A stretch of 64,000 nucleotides of DNA from Ochrobactrum quorumnocens (GTDB lineage Bacteria > Pseudomonadota > Alphaproteobacteria > Rhizobiales > Rhizobiaceae), in NCBI RefSeq assembly GCF_002278035.1, contig NZ_CP022603.1, forward strand, positions 682,001-746,000, written 5' to 3'. The translations under genes and the position numbers were made by a program. Positions 26,969 through 39,500 of the stretch are shown in pieces. Position 1 is the first letter of the stretch; each line of letters opens with the position of its first letter. The notes under the pieces are model-generated. The model saw nothing but the letters and a program-made list of their open reading frames with translations. It did not search any database and had not been told where the DNA came from.

Positions 26969-26997
26969 AGAGGCGGAAATAAAACGGGACAAGTCCA
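26965..26997 (-). repeat. Right inverted repeat of the IS3-family element
   Basis: Read on the minus strand it starts TGGACTTGTCCCG and ends TTCCGCCTCTTTAA, pairing with 25767-25799. Confidence 0.88.
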
Positions 26998-27221
26998 AAA
27001 CAGCCGAGGTGTCGGATCCTTTCCGTTCCAAACCAATGCTACCATCTGGCCACCCAAACCAATTCATAAGAATGCCAACGCTGTATGATGCAGAATATTT
27101 TCAAAACTAATACAAGCGCACGCTAACAGAATTAGTTTCGTTTTGAACTCAAAATTATCAACGATTGCTATCCACACACCGGTAGGCGTATCAAAAGCCA
27201 ACAAAGTCTTATCGTTGCCGG

Positions 27222-27578
27222 ATGAGAGTTCAGTGGCAGATTATTTCGAACCTAAGCATCAGCCAGGAGCTAAAATTGAGGGATCGTATATTTTTCTTTT
27301 GGGTAGCTGTCTTCGCTTTAGTCTTAGGTGGATTTAACTTACTGCTAAATCCACCCCCACCTGCAACTTCCTCAATCGGTGGAGGCGGATACGATCTGTC
27401 CAAGCCAGTCTACACATTGTTGCTTCTGGCGTTTTTGGTTTTGTGGACTCTGACCACGACAGTCATCGGCTTGACGAATAAAAAACGCCAGCTTTCGCGA
27501 CGTGCTTATCTACTCGCAGCTATTGGCACTTTGACCACAGTAGTGTCGTTTCTAATCTATGGCCAGAATATACATTAA
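27222..27578 (+). CDS. Small membrane protein of unknown function
   Basis: 118 residues with three likely membrane segments: FFFWVAVFALVLGGFNLLL, YTLLLLAFLVLWTLTTTVIG and YLLAAIGTLTTVVSFLIYG. A proline/glycine-rich loop (NPPPPATSS then GGGGYDLS) separates the first two. Positive residues follow the second segment (NKKRQLSRR), giving a clear topology. No family recognised. The start is uncertain because the first ~20 residues are ordinary and no strong ribosome site is seen; translation could begin at LRDRIFFFW. It stands alone between the IS3 element and the surface-protein block. Confidence 0.6.
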   Translation: MRVQWQIISNLSISQELKLRDRIFFFWVAVFALVLGGFNLLLNPPPPATSSIGGGGYDLSKPVYTLLLLAFLVLWTLTTTVIGLTNKKRQLSRRAYLLAAIGTLTTVVSFLIYGQNIH

Positions 27579-27803
27579 AGAAATTTCAGCAAAAATACGA
27601 AGCTTTTTGCGGTACATAATGCTTAAAAACAAATATTTATGTCGAAACCAACGAACAAATTTAACTGGGCTTGCTCTAACGGGCCATTCTAAATCCGCAT
27701 CTTTTTCAGACGTAACTCACCGCCTTCATTTCACGGACAACCAAATAAATTGGTGTCCATGAAACAGTCCGCCCACTGAGATGGAAGTGTCGCTCATCTC
27801 GTT

Positions 27804-29798
27804 TTAGAAGTTCCGTATTTGCTCTCGGATTTCTTTGGCAAAGCGATCAATATCGACTTTACTTGTTTCTCTTGTTTTCGACACTTCTGAGATAGAGCTC
27901 TCACTCTCCTCAAGCATCGTGAGATATTTGGCTTTCAGGTCGCTATTCTCAGGCACGGCCGCGATGTTTTCGCGAATACGTCCCTGCTCACCTTGGAGAT
28001 CCTGCAGTTTCTCCTCAGACCTTTGAAGTTCGAGCTGCTTGTCGATTTGCTGTTGCCGTACTTTTGCAAGCTGGCTGAATTTTTCCGCAACACCCTTATC
28101 AGAGGCGGAGGACGACCAACTTAAAAGCGCAGTCGGATCGACATCGATGAGCCCGAAACTTTCGCTGCGAAGCTGTTCATCCACAGCGATAACCGATTGT
28201 TCTTCCCCAGCTTTGACAGAGGCTTTCAACCGGTGGTGGGAAACTGTCTTGCCGTCGTCGGCCTGAGCGGAAAATGACCAACCCACCCGAACAGGGTGTT
28301 CAATAATAACCGTCCTGTCAGCATCAAGAGCACCCGATATACGATACGTCGTAGTTTCACGCATTTTTTCCGAAATGCGAACGATGCCATCCACGACTTT
28401 GATATCGGTGATCTGTCTCGTTGGTTCCTGCTCCTGAGTAATCGTCATCTTACGATCTGTCGCGAAAGCGGCAATTCTCGTATCATCCTTTGGAATGTTC
28501 AATAGCTGGGCATCTCCTACATAACCGGCACCACTGTCGTAAACGGTCAGGATACCGCCCGGCATGCTGTTGCCTGTCGAATTTTTCAGCATAATCGCGG
28601 CAACCGGATGAACGTTGCTGCTACCGTTTCGATAGATTGAGATCATTTCCGCTTCAATCTGCGCATCAGCGATCGGCACAGACAAGCTATCACCATTGAT
28701 CAGACTAAATGTGCCCGGAAGCTCAAAACTTGCGCTGGTGTCATTCTCAGAGGCGGCAGCAACGGCGCCACTCGGATTTGCAGTCGCTGAACCACCTCCG
28801 TAGCTACTAATGGCCGGCGCAGGGGCACGCATCACATCTGCCATTTGTTCATCACTCTCGAAGACTGCGGCCTTCTCACTCGCGGCGGGGCGGGCTCTCA
28901 CTCTATTCGCCAGATTTCCGGTATCCGCCTCGACAACATTATTAGTCGCCGTGTCTACGATTACCTCGGCCCTATCCTTCCAATAGATCTGGTGCAGGCG
29001 CTGCTTCAGGGTAACAGGATCAGCAGACGTAAGCGTCAGCTTGACGTCTTTCCAATCTTCGCCGCTTGCATTTTCAACAACAGCCCAGGCCTGAAGTCGG
29101 GCTTTGCCATTTGGCTCCGTTAAAATCCGATAAGCCGTCTTCCAGATGGGAGCTGCAACGACATAAGCCAACCGGGAATCCGTCGCTGCAAGATCGCCGA
29201 CTGTTATGCGAATGACACGAGCACTATCATTGCTCCCACGCCCCAAGGCTGTTGTGGCATTTGTAAGCTTTAGTTTCATCTCGGCGTCATCGACACTTAG
29301 AGACGAGTCTTCGCCAAGTTTGATGGTCTGGATCTGCCCATCCTGATCAAGCACGGTCAGCACATGAAACTTTGCATCGTCGGATTTGACCACAGCTTCA
29401 ACGCCCAGGACTTTACCCTTCACGGTTTTTCCAGCACTCGAAACTGTAACCGACGTTCCCGGTATCGAAGACAAGAAAGCAGACATTGAGGACAGGCTTG
29501 ATGGTGAAAATGGAAGCTGTCGGAAAGTCTCCTCAAGCGGATTTGGGCCAGCGAGAGAAATGCTCTTTATCGCACCCTTCCCACCTTTGAGGACAAGGCT
29601 TTTGAGTACATCATCGACCTGATTGAGAGGAACTTCGATCTCGACAATTCCATCGTTGGAAACTGTAGGCTTTCTGGATATTTCTGCCACGCCACCAGAA
29701 GACAACGTAATTGCGTCGATGGTGCCTGAGCTTGAAGCCAGAACCGTTGAAGAGAGCAAGGTAACGGCTAACGAGGTGAGCGTGATAAGCTTTATCAT
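27804..29798 (-). CDS. DUF4139 domain-containing exported protein
   Basis: 664 residues. Signal peptide at the N-terminus (LITLTSLAVTLLSSTVLAS), then a DUF4140-like N-terminal beta domain, and a DUF4139 core (residues ~210-580) with typical blocks such as AAPIWKTAYRILTEPNGKAR and LQAWAVVENASGEDWKDVKL. The last ~90 residues form a coiled coil (VRQQQIDKQLELQRSEEKLQ and LTMLEESESSISEVSKTRET). Proteins of this group are envelope-associated, but the role is not established. GGAG precedes ATG at 29798. Same strand as the IalB gene but separated from it by a terminator. Confidence 0.85.
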   Translation of the reverse strand: MIKLITLTSLAVTLLSSTVLASSSGTIDAITLSSGGVAEISRKPTVSNDGIVEIEVPLNQVDDVLKSLVLKGGKGAIKSISLAGPNPLEETFRQLPFSPSSLSSMSAFLSSIPGTSVTVSSAGKTVKGKVLGVEAVVKSDDAKFHVLTVLDQDGQIQTIKLGEDSSLSVDDAEMKLKLTNATTALGRGSNDSARVIRITVGDLAATDSRLAYVVAAPIWKTAYRILTEPNGKARLQAWAVVENASGEDWKDVKLTLTSADPVTLKQRLHQIYWKDRAEVIVDTATNNVVEADTGNLANRVRARPAASEKAAVFESDEQMADVMRAPAPAISSYGGGSATANPSGAVAAASENDTSASFELPGTFSLINGDSLSVPIADAQIEAEMISIYRNGSSNVHPVAAIMLKNSTGNSMPGGILTVYDSGAGYVGDAQLLNIPKDDTRIAAFATDRKMTITQEQEPTRQITDIKVVDGIVRISEKMRETTTYRISGALDADRTVIIEHPVRVGWSFSAQADDGKTVSHHRLKASVKAGEEQSVIAVDEQLRSESFGLIDVDPTALLSWSSSASDKGVAEKFSQLAKVRQQQIDKQLELQRSEEKLQDLQGEQGRIRENIAAVPENSDLKAKYLTMLEESESSISEVSKTRETSKVDIDRFAKEIREQIRNF

Positions 29799-29925
29799 AA
29801 GAATCTCCAGTCAAATGAAGGGCTTTGTGAGCCAACTCTCCGATCCTTATAAGCCAGTTATGGATTTTGTGCGGTGAGATTTAGACTAGAAATTTTGTTT
29901 TTTGACTTCTTTTTGTAAAAATAGA

Positions 29926-29957
29926 AAGCCGCGAAAGAAAAACTTTCGTGGCTTTTA
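29926..29957 (-). terminator. Intrinsic terminator after the IalB-family gene
   Basis: On the minus strand AAAGCCACGAAAG and CTTTCGCGGCTTT form a 13-bp stem (one G-U pair) with a short U/A loop, followed by CTATTTTTAC. It lies 15 bp after the stop and ends the autotransporter-IalB unit. Confidence 0.8.
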
Positions 29958-29971
29958 AAAGAAACTCAGTT

Positions 29972-30523
29972 TCAGCGTGCTGCAGGCAACATGGCCTCTG
30001 CTTTAGATATACCCGCAAGTTGGAAGGCGAAAGAGAGATCGCGCCCATCGCGTGCCTTAAAGGCGGCGGTCATCACCTTGCCACCGCGCAATGCCTTGAG
30101 CCAAGCGGCATCCACCTTGGCGTCAGCATAGCATCCACCTGCATCGCAGCTTTGCCATATCAGAGTGCCTACCTGTTTGTCATCAATCAGCACCTTTACA
30201 AGCTCTGGCAAGCTCACCCCATATGGCAGTGTGAAGGCGGCAGTCGTTTCGGATTTACCGGCAACGCGATTGATCGAAGCGGTTGCCACGCGCTGGCTTT
30301 GATTGCCCTGCCGCAGAACGATGCTTTGCGAGACCTCGCATAGCAACTGTTCTGTCTGCAGCTGATTGGAGCAAGTGGTCAGCCACAGTGGTGCTGCAGG
30401 TGCACCGTTCTGTTCTGTCTGTTGGGTACCATCGGCACTAGCCGCCTGATCTTGCGCGAAAGCGACGGAGCCGCTCGCAAGTGATGCGACCAACGTAATG
30501 ATAGTTGTGATCTGTCGGATCAT
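29972..30523 (-). CDS. Invasion-associated locus B (IalB) family protein
   Basis: 183 residues with a signal peptide (ITLVASLASGSVAFA-QDQ). The IalB fold (PF06776) is shown by WLTTCSNQLQTEQLLCEVSQ, LPYGVSLPELVKVLIDDKQV and WQSCDAGGCYADAKVDAAWL, with four cysteines that can form two disulphides. IalB was first described as an invasion factor of Bartonella; in most alphaproteobacteria the role is unknown. The gene begins only 24 bp after the giant autotransporter stop, so both are probably co-transcribed. Confidence 0.88.
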   Translation of the reverse strand: MIRQITTIITLVASLASGSVAFAQDQAASADGTQQTEQNGAPAAPLWLTTCSNQLQTEQLLCEVSQSIVLRQGNQSQRVATASINRVAGKSETTAAFTLPYGVSLPELVKVLIDDKQVGTLIWQSCDAGGCYADAKVDAAWLKALRGGKVMTAAFKARDGRDLSFAFQLAGISKAEAMLPAAR

Positions 30524-30547
30524 AGCGTTTCTTCTCTCATTCCTATT

Positions 30548-33500
30548 TTAAAAACGTAATCCCAGACTGACCGTTGCCGTATGGCCAACGGTCTTTTCAC
30601 TCCACTGCCCCTGATAACCAACAGTCAAACGGGTTGTTTTGGCTGTGTCATAGAAGGTCAGACCAGTATCCAAACGCCCCGTCACATCACCGAACTGGCT
30701 ATAGTTACGGAAGGTACCATCTGAGACACTCGCGCCAGCGAAAGTTGCATTGATGTAGACATCGTCCTTGTTAGCAAAGCTGACTTCGCCACGCAGATAG
30801 GCTTGCATCATAAGCGAGCTGGTGATTGCAGTTTCGACACCTACTTCAAGTGATGGGGTTGCGGAAAGAACCCACTGATCCGTGCTATCGAGTTGCAGTC
30901 CGTAGGCACTGTTACTCTCCGTTGCGCTTCCAGAATAGAGATAGCTTGCATCGAAATCCACTGCTGGACGAAGATAGACCGCACCATCTGTTGGCTGATA
31001 ACGATAGGCCGTTCCTATCCGAAAATTGGCCTGACTGATCCGCTGTTTGACAGTCGCGGTACCGCCGATGACGGGATCACCGCCCGGCAATGTGCCGTAG
31101 ATATCGATCAGTCGCGTACTGTCATATCGGGCTGTTCCGCCATTGAGAATGCCATAGAGTTCCCATGGTCCCTTATATTTCGCAAGCGACACACCGAGCA
31201 AAGCCCTTTGACCTTCAGATGAGAACCGATCACCACTGCTCAGGCTGAAATCTTCGAGGCCCGTTCCGATACCCAGATAAAGGTCTTCTGTCACAGGCAT
31301 TCGCACACCCGCATAAACGCCGGAGCTTTGTGTTTCAAAGCTGCGATTCTGGAAGGAAGGATCACGATCCAGTCGGCCAGTGCTTGCACTCATCCAGTAA
31401 CAGTTTTTGCTATCACCCATACGCGCCGCGAAATTGTCATAGCCACAGTCGGCCATGGTCCGTGCAAAACGATATCCCGATTGCAGGGCATCAACCTGAG
31501 TCGTTGCATAATCCTGCGAACTGAGATTATCGATAGCATTGAGGACTTCGCCACTCGTTTGCATGTTGGCAATCAATGCGAACATGGGCCCCATCGCGAC
31601 CGATCCCTGCCCGGAAAGCACGCGCGCTGCATGTTCGGCTGTCAGGGTCTGATTGCGGTTCATACCGATCATACGGAAATCGGCATGCGGAATGAGATCA
31701 ATTGATGATCCGTCACCTGTCGGGCCATTCAATCCGATTTCATAGCTCATTACGGCCGTGCCCACGACGGTCGTGCCGTTATCTGCAGTGACACCGCCGG
31801 CATTCACCAGTACCAAGGGCTGCAAGCGATCAAGCTGGTGCAGCACAGGAATGACCGTGCCCGCAATTGTGGCATTGCCCGTGACATTGATCAAATCGCT
31901 ATTACCGCCCGAGGCCGTATCCTGACGGAAATAGACATCCGCAGTATAGGTTGCTGTATTGGTAAAGCTCAGCGATCCGGTCAAAGCTGTCGTCTGGCTG
32001 ACGTTCTGCGTGACCGCAAATTCTGAACCAGCCATACGCGCAGTTAGGGCCGTATTGGGTGTGTAATAAGCCACGCCACCGAGATAAAGATTTCCGTCGA
32101 TACGCAGTTGCCCGGAGGCACCGAGATTAACCTCATTTTGCGCATAGAAAGAAGCGCCTTGCGTCACTGTCATCGAATTGACGCCGCCGCCAAGATCGAT
32201 ATTGCCAACGGCGCGTCCGTTCAGCGTAATCTGATCAGAACCGTCGCTACCGCTGATGATACGGTTACTGAGCGCCATCAGGAAGCTGTCTGAAGACAAA
32301 GCCAACGTATTGGCCGTTCCTCCGTCGATCATGACAGCCGCAGTTTCCGCCATTGCTTCATTGCTTGGTTGGCCGTTGCTGCCACCGATGATCACGCCGT
32401 CGAGCGCCACATCAATCGTATCGGCACCATCTTTGCCTTCAGACTGGGCAAGAACTGCAATGCCGCGTTCACCGAGGGACAAGATGTTGCCAGTCAGATC
32501 AAGTGTTATGCTGCCGCCCTGACCGCTACCGCCAGCACTGCCGTGGAACAGACCATCCACACTACCGCCGCCGCCGCCGAGACTTTGTGCGAGGATGCCG
32601 ATCGAGTCCGCACCCGTGACAACAAGGTTGCCCTGATTGGTGAAATCGATTGCGCCGCCACTACCGGCATTGTCACCAGAAAGTAGAAGCTCGATGCTTG
32701 TCTTGGCCAAGTTTGTACCAATCAGACCACCACCTCCACCGATACTTTGCAGGACAAAGCCATGGGAACGCGCACCTGTCGTGCTGAGATCGCCAATGTT
32801 GTCGACCAGAATGTCACCGCCATCACCCGTCGACCCATCCCTTGCCCCAAGTGTCAGTCGTGCGTGATCGATGCCTGTGAGATAGGCTTCGCCACCACCC
32901 GCACCAATGGACTGAAAAATCTGCCCGCTTGCATTGTCTCCCCGCGTAGAAACGGTGCCGTTAAGGGTCAGTGCAATTGTGCCACCATTGTTGCGCATTG
33001 ATGGATCGGCGCCCAGCGTGACGACTGCATTGCGTTGACCCGAACCTTCGCTGCGATCAGCGCCAGAAACAACCATCCGCCCACCACCGCCGCCGATAGA
33101 CTGAGCCAGTCCGCCGCCAGACAGGTTGCCGAAGGTGGACACATTGCCTTTGCGGCTTGCGATCACATCACCACCGGAAGAATCATCGGTGTTAATCGCA
33201 CCAAGCATGGCATTCAATGTGAAGTCACCGGCGATGCTGGACGCCATCGTAGTTGTCGAAAGACCGCCGCCGCCGCCGATACTCTGCATGAGTATGCCTG
33301 CAGAGCGATCCGATGTCGTTACAATATCGCCCTGGTGGGATTGGCTGATTGTGGCACCAATGTTGCCATCCACATCATTACCACCAAGTGACAGGCTGCT
33401 CGTCAGAGAAGCCGCAGCAGCACCGGCCGCCGCTCCTTCGGACGCCGAGGCAAAATCAAGAAACGTATCAACGTTGCCGCCGCCGCCATTAACAGACTGA

Positions 33501-36500
33501 CTAAAGATCGCCTGGCTGCCTGCACCGGTGACGATGATATCACCGCTGCTGTTTACAGTAACCTCCCCTGCCGATCCTTTGGTGCCTGCACGAGCACCAA
33601 GTGCTGTCGAGATGATATAGTCCGCTGCCATGACAGCAGGCGTGGAAATGGAGAGCGCTGCATTGCCGCCGCCGCCGCCGACCGACTGTGCGAAAATACC
33701 ATAGCTGTTTTCACCACTGACTCGGATAGTCCCGCTATGATTGACGGTAACATCTCCGCCATCAGCCCCATCACCACCAGCTCCACCAATTGCGATCTTG
33801 GAGTAGGATTGACCTCTGGCCTGATTGACCAGATCGTTAAGCGACAATGCCACTGCCATGCCGCCATTGCCGCCGCCACCACCGACTGACTGAGCAAAAA
33901 CGCCATAGGATTGTGATCCCGACACGTTGATTTCGCCTGTGTTGGTGACGATAACAATTCCCGCTGCATTTCCGCTGCCACCTGATCCGCCAATATTCAA
34001 CGCCATTGACGGATTGGTTTCGGCACCTTTTTGCAAAGCGAGACTACCGGTAATGGAATAACCACCATTACCGCCACCACCGCCGATGGATTGGGCAAGA
34101 ATGCCATGAGCTTTATCGCCGCGTGTCACGATCAAACCGTCATTGACGACATCGACTGCACCACCCGTGCCACCATCTGAACCGGAACCACCAATCCCCA
34201 ATTGCAAGCCCTGTTCGCTATTGGCTGTGCTTGAAGGCTTGGTCACCGTAACTGAAAGAACTTCGCCGCCATTACCACCGCCGCCGCCAATGGATTGCGC
34301 GAAAATTCCGTGGCTTTCGTCACCATCAGTGATGATCCTTGCACCGGTCGCATTCTTGACATCAACTTTGCCGGCAGCTCCACCGCTGCCGCCTGAACCA
34401 CCAATGAGCAAAGCGTTACGTGTGCTGTTATCGGCATCACTTCCGGCTACGATATTGCGCACATGTTGTGCATCGCCGCCACCACCGCCAACAGCCTGCG
34501 CAAATATGCCAGCAGCCTTTTGGCCCTCAGTGCCGATATCGCTGGTGTTGATAACACTGACATTGCCTGAAACAGCGCCTGTTCCACCGTTTCCACCGAT
34601 AGAAAGCGTGGATGTGCTGGCAATGGTCGAGCGAAGGTTGACAATTGTGTTTTCAACCAATCCACCTTTGCCGCCACCACCGCCAACCGATTGAGCCATG
34701 ATGCCATGAGCGCCATCACCCAGTGTCGTCAAAACACCGCCATTGGCAACAGTCACGTCATCAGACGCCATGCCATCGCCGCCCGTCCCACCGATATTGA
34801 TCGACGTTGTCGTACCGATTTCAGTGCCTTTTACAGTGTTCTTCAGAATGCTGAGTATGGAGGTGCCGGCCTTGGCGTAACCTGCAGTACCGCCCGCACC
34901 ACCGATTGACTGAGCGAGAATACCAATGGAACTGGCACCCTCTGTAACAATCCGCGCCTTACTGGTAACATCTACATTGCCAGATGTGCCACCTGTCCCA
35001 CCATTACCACCGACATTGATCGAGTACGAAGTTGCCTTGCCAGCCGAACCCGTCGCACCACCGCCAGTACCACCACCGCCGCCGACGGACTGGGCAAAAA
35101 TACCATGAGACTCTTCACCAAGTGTGTAGATAAGACCCTCAGCATTAACTGCAACATTGCCGGATGTTCCACCCTGTCCGCCTTCCAAGCCAATACTCGC
35201 TGAGAAGCTGTTACCAGTCTTATCACCATCTTTAGGCGTCGTAACGGAAACAGAGGTCGACGACGAATTGCCACCACCGTTGCCGATAGACTGTGCGAAT
35301 AGCCCATGCGAGCGGTCGCCCTGTGTAAGCACTATGCTATCGCTGGTGATCTTTACATCGCCTGATGACCCCCCCGTTCCACCTGTGCGTCCGATTGTGA
35401 TGCCGATATTGCCATCCTCACCGCCAGCTGTAAGCATATTGTAACCAGCATTACCGCCACCACCGCCAACTGACTGTGCGAAGACGCCGTGCGAACCGTC
35501 GCCTTGTGTATAAATGATGCCAGAATTGTTCACGGCGACATCGCCACCTGTACCACCGGCACCAGTGCCACCACCGATAGCGATACCAAAGCCCTTGTTT
35601 TTCGAAGCGTCACCAGTTTCAAACACCATGCCAGCGTTGAAAGCAGCATTGCCACCGCCGCCGCCAATCGATTGCGCGAAGACGCCGTGGCTGTCTTTTT
35701 GAAGTGTTACAATATCACCAAAATGTTCGACGTTAACTTCCCCGCCGTTACCGGCATTGCCTGCCGACCCACCGACGGCAATAACTGCTGAGTTGACCGT
35801 CTTTTTGCTACCGCTACCGCCGCTTCCTGTCGTGGCATCCGCAGTATCGATCTTGTCGGTGATGCCTGAGAGGGCAGACGATTCCACGCCGTCGTTGACG
35901 GTTTCCTTCCGATCTCCTTCAGAACCGCTATTGCTACCAGATCCCGTGGTCTTGCTAACGCCTAAAACCGCATTGATGCCAGCATCGCCGCCGCCGCCGC
36001 CGATGCTGCTTGCTTCAATACCGTGTGCGCCAGATCCATCAGTGATGATGAGGCCAGCTGACTCTAGCGCTGTCCCGCGCGAAACGCTGACATTGCCTGC
36101 ATGGCCGCCATTGCTGCCAGTGCCGCCAATACCGATACCAACCGGCGAGCTGTCTTTGGTTGCTACGGCGGTCACATTGATACCGCCCGTGCCGCCGCCA
36201 CCGCCAACCGATTGAGCGAAAATGCCGCGTGAATGATAGCCCTTAGTCGAGATATCGCCATCTGATGTCACGTCGACATTGCCAGCATTTGCCCCTGTGC
36301 CTCCGTCGCCGCCAAGGCCTGCAACAATACTGAGATCTGTCGCGCCACCTGAACTATTGGAACTGCCCCAATTCAACTGACCGCTGGCATTGAGCGCGCC
36401 ATTACCGCCGCCGCCTGCAATGGATTGAGCAAGAATACCGTGTTTCCAATTGCCTTCGACCTCTATCGTTCCCGCGTGATCGACCGTCACATCGCCTGAC

Positions 36501-39500
36501 ACATTGCCCGCACCGCCTGAGCCACCGACACCGAAAGTGATGGACGGGATCTTGCCGTCCTTGCTGATGGCAACGCCTCCAGACACATTCAGACCGCCAT
36601 TGCCGCCACCACCGCCAATCGACTGTGCTAAAAGACCGGCCGACCCCTTGGTATCAGGTAAGGTTTCATCGCTTTTGAAGAGTCCAAGATCAACGAAAAG
36701 AGATTTCAGGCCGAACGACCCAACCAGACCTTCCGTCGTATCGACAATCGAGTTACCGACCACACTACGCAGTTTGGTCTCGAAACTCTGATCGCTTGGT
36801 TCACCAAAATCGGCAGGATCTGTCGTAACTCTGATATCAGCACGTGCAGTCACTTTTACATCGTCAGCGGAACCGGCTTTGCCGCCCATGCCGCCGATAC
36901 CAACGATCAGCGAAGTGTCTGAAACAATGCCACCACTAACATTCATGCCGCCATTACCACCGCCGCCGCCAACCGACTGCGCCAGAATGCCGGATCGACC
37001 GCTGCCGTGGGACAAAATTGTACTGCCTGCACCGATATTGACATCCACGGTGCTGGCATTGCCGCCCGTGCCGCCAAAACCGCCGACGCCGATTAGAACG
37101 CCATAGGACTTGCTCGCGTCAGGCTGGCCTTCGCCCGGCTTGCCACTGATCGCAACCCCGCCACTGACATTCAGTCCTCCCTGCCCGCCACCGCCACCAA
37201 TGGATTGCGCGACCACGCCGTCTGCACCCTGCGTTTCATTAAACGTAACGCTACCATCGCTGTTGATGGTGCGCGGAAGCGTAGTCAACAAACCAGTATA
37301 GGAAAGATCAACCGCACCGGCATCGCCACCACCGCCGCCATAGCCGCCTACGCCTGCCGAGATGGAAAAAATCGTGCTCGAGCCTGATGGCTTGGTTAAA
37401 GCCAATGAACCGGAAATATTGGTGCCGCCAACACCACCGCCGCCGCCAAGGCTTTGCGCCAGAAGGCCAGTGGAACGGTCACCGAATGTGTTGACGGTTC
37501 CAATCACATCAAGCCCAACCGAACCTGCATTGCCGCCTGCACCACCAAAACCACCAACGCCAAGCGCTACAGCAGCGCCCGATTGGCCAGTCAAGCTAAC
37601 CGCACCAGCGACATTGGTACCACCAGTACCACCACCACCGCCAACCGATTGCGCCATGACAGCGATGCTTTCATCGCCAATGGTCGTTATGTTGTCAGAG
37701 GTGTTTGTGACACGCACTTTGCTCGTCACATTGCCGCCGTTACCGCCGCCGCCGCCGAATCCGCCGAGACCAAGCGATGCAGCACCGCCGTTCTGCTGAC
37801 TTAGATTAAGCGTTCCGGCCACGGTCATGCCGCCATTGCCACCGCCTCCGCCCAAACTTTGTGTAACAATGGCCGAGCTTCTATCGCCAAAAGTCAACAC
37901 TCCACCGGTGACGTCTGAAGCTGTCAATGCACCTGCATCGGCACCGCTACCGCCGAAGCCACCGACACCGAGGGCCACGGCAGCACTTGTTTGCCGAGAC
38001 AGAGAAACAGCCCCACTGACATTCAAACCGCCATTGCCACCGCCTCCACCAAGGCTCTGGCTGAGAATACCAATGGAACCCACGCCACGGGTTTCCACAT
38101 AGCCAATCACGGTCTGATCGACAGATCCAGCAATGCCGCCGCTTCCACCGAAGCCGCCGATGCCGAATCCGAGGGCACCGGAGAACTGTGGTGCCACTGA
38201 AAGCCCGCCGGAAATGTTGATGCCACCATTACCACCGCCGCCGCCAAGGCTTTGAGCAACAATACCCGAAGAACGGTCGCCAGATGTAACAACGATGCCG
38301 TCATATTTGCCGGTCACATCACCTGCAAAACCACCATCACCGCCGAAACCACCGACACCGACAGCCGCAACACCCGACCCATTACCAGAGATGCTGAGCG
38401 CGCCGCTGACATTGATACCACCATTGCCTCCGCCACCTCCGACTGACTGCACAAGAACACCAGTCGCATCTGCGCCCTGCGTCGTGACATTGCCTGTAAG
38501 ATCGTTACTTGCAGTAGAGGCACTGCCACCGGAGCCGCCAAAACCGCCAATACCCAGACCGACAGCCCCGCTATTTTGTGCAGCAAGGCTCACGGCACCC
38601 GTTACATTGATACCACCATTGCCACCACCGCCGCCAAGCGACTGCACAATTACACCGCCGGAACGATCACCCTTGGTAAAGACGTCGCCGGTCATATTGT
38701 TTGAAGCAGCAGCACCTGTTCCGCCTGAACCGCCGGTACCACCGATACCGACGCTGGCTGCACCGGAGCCGTTGCCAGATACACTAACCACGCCGGAAAT
38801 ATTGATGGCACCATTGCCGCCACCGCCGCCAGCAGACTGAACAACAACACCGCTCGCATCATCGCCGGATGTCTGGACATTACCATCAATGGTGCTATCG
38901 GCGGCACCTGCGTTGCCACCATCGCCACCGCTGCCACCAATACCGACCGAGACGCCACCTGAACCTGTTCCGGCAACGGTGACCGTGCCCGATACATTCA
39001 TGCCGCCGTTGCCGCCGCCACCGCCCAAGGATTGGACGACAACAGCAGAAGAACTGTCACCTTCAGTGATTACATCGCCGGTTAGAACAGAAGTCGCTGC
39101 GCCCGAAGCGCCGCCTGAACCGCCTGAGCCGCCAAGCCCCACCGCAGCACCACCGGAGCCTGTTCCAGCAACCGCAACGGTCGCCGATATATTCATGCCA
39201 CCATTACCACCGCCGCCGCCAAGCGACTGCACGAGAAGGCCCGTAGACTGATCACCAAGCGTGGCCAAATTGCCGGTCACATGACTGTCGACCTGGCCAC
39301 CTGTGCCGCCCGCGCCACTGCTTCCACCAAGCCCGACACTCACAGCTCCAGAACCAGTACCTGCACCGCTTCCTGCTGCTGTCACATTGAAGCCGCCATT
39401 ACCGCCGCCGCCGCCAATGGACTGAGCCACGACGGCCGACGACTGCGCGCCTCGTGTAAGGACATCATTTTTGACGGTCAAATCGACTTTACCGCCATTG

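Larger units (their letters stand above)
25767..26997 (+). mobile_element. Complete IS3-family insertion sequence, 1231 bp
   Basis: Bounded by 33-bp imperfect inverted repeats beginning TGGACTTGTC at both ends and containing overlapping orfA and orfB with all catalytic residues. It looks capable of transposition. No clean 3-bp target duplication is seen (AAT on the left, AAA on the right), consistent with a deletion at one end or an old insertion. It cuts an IS66 remnant on its left. Confidence 0.9.
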
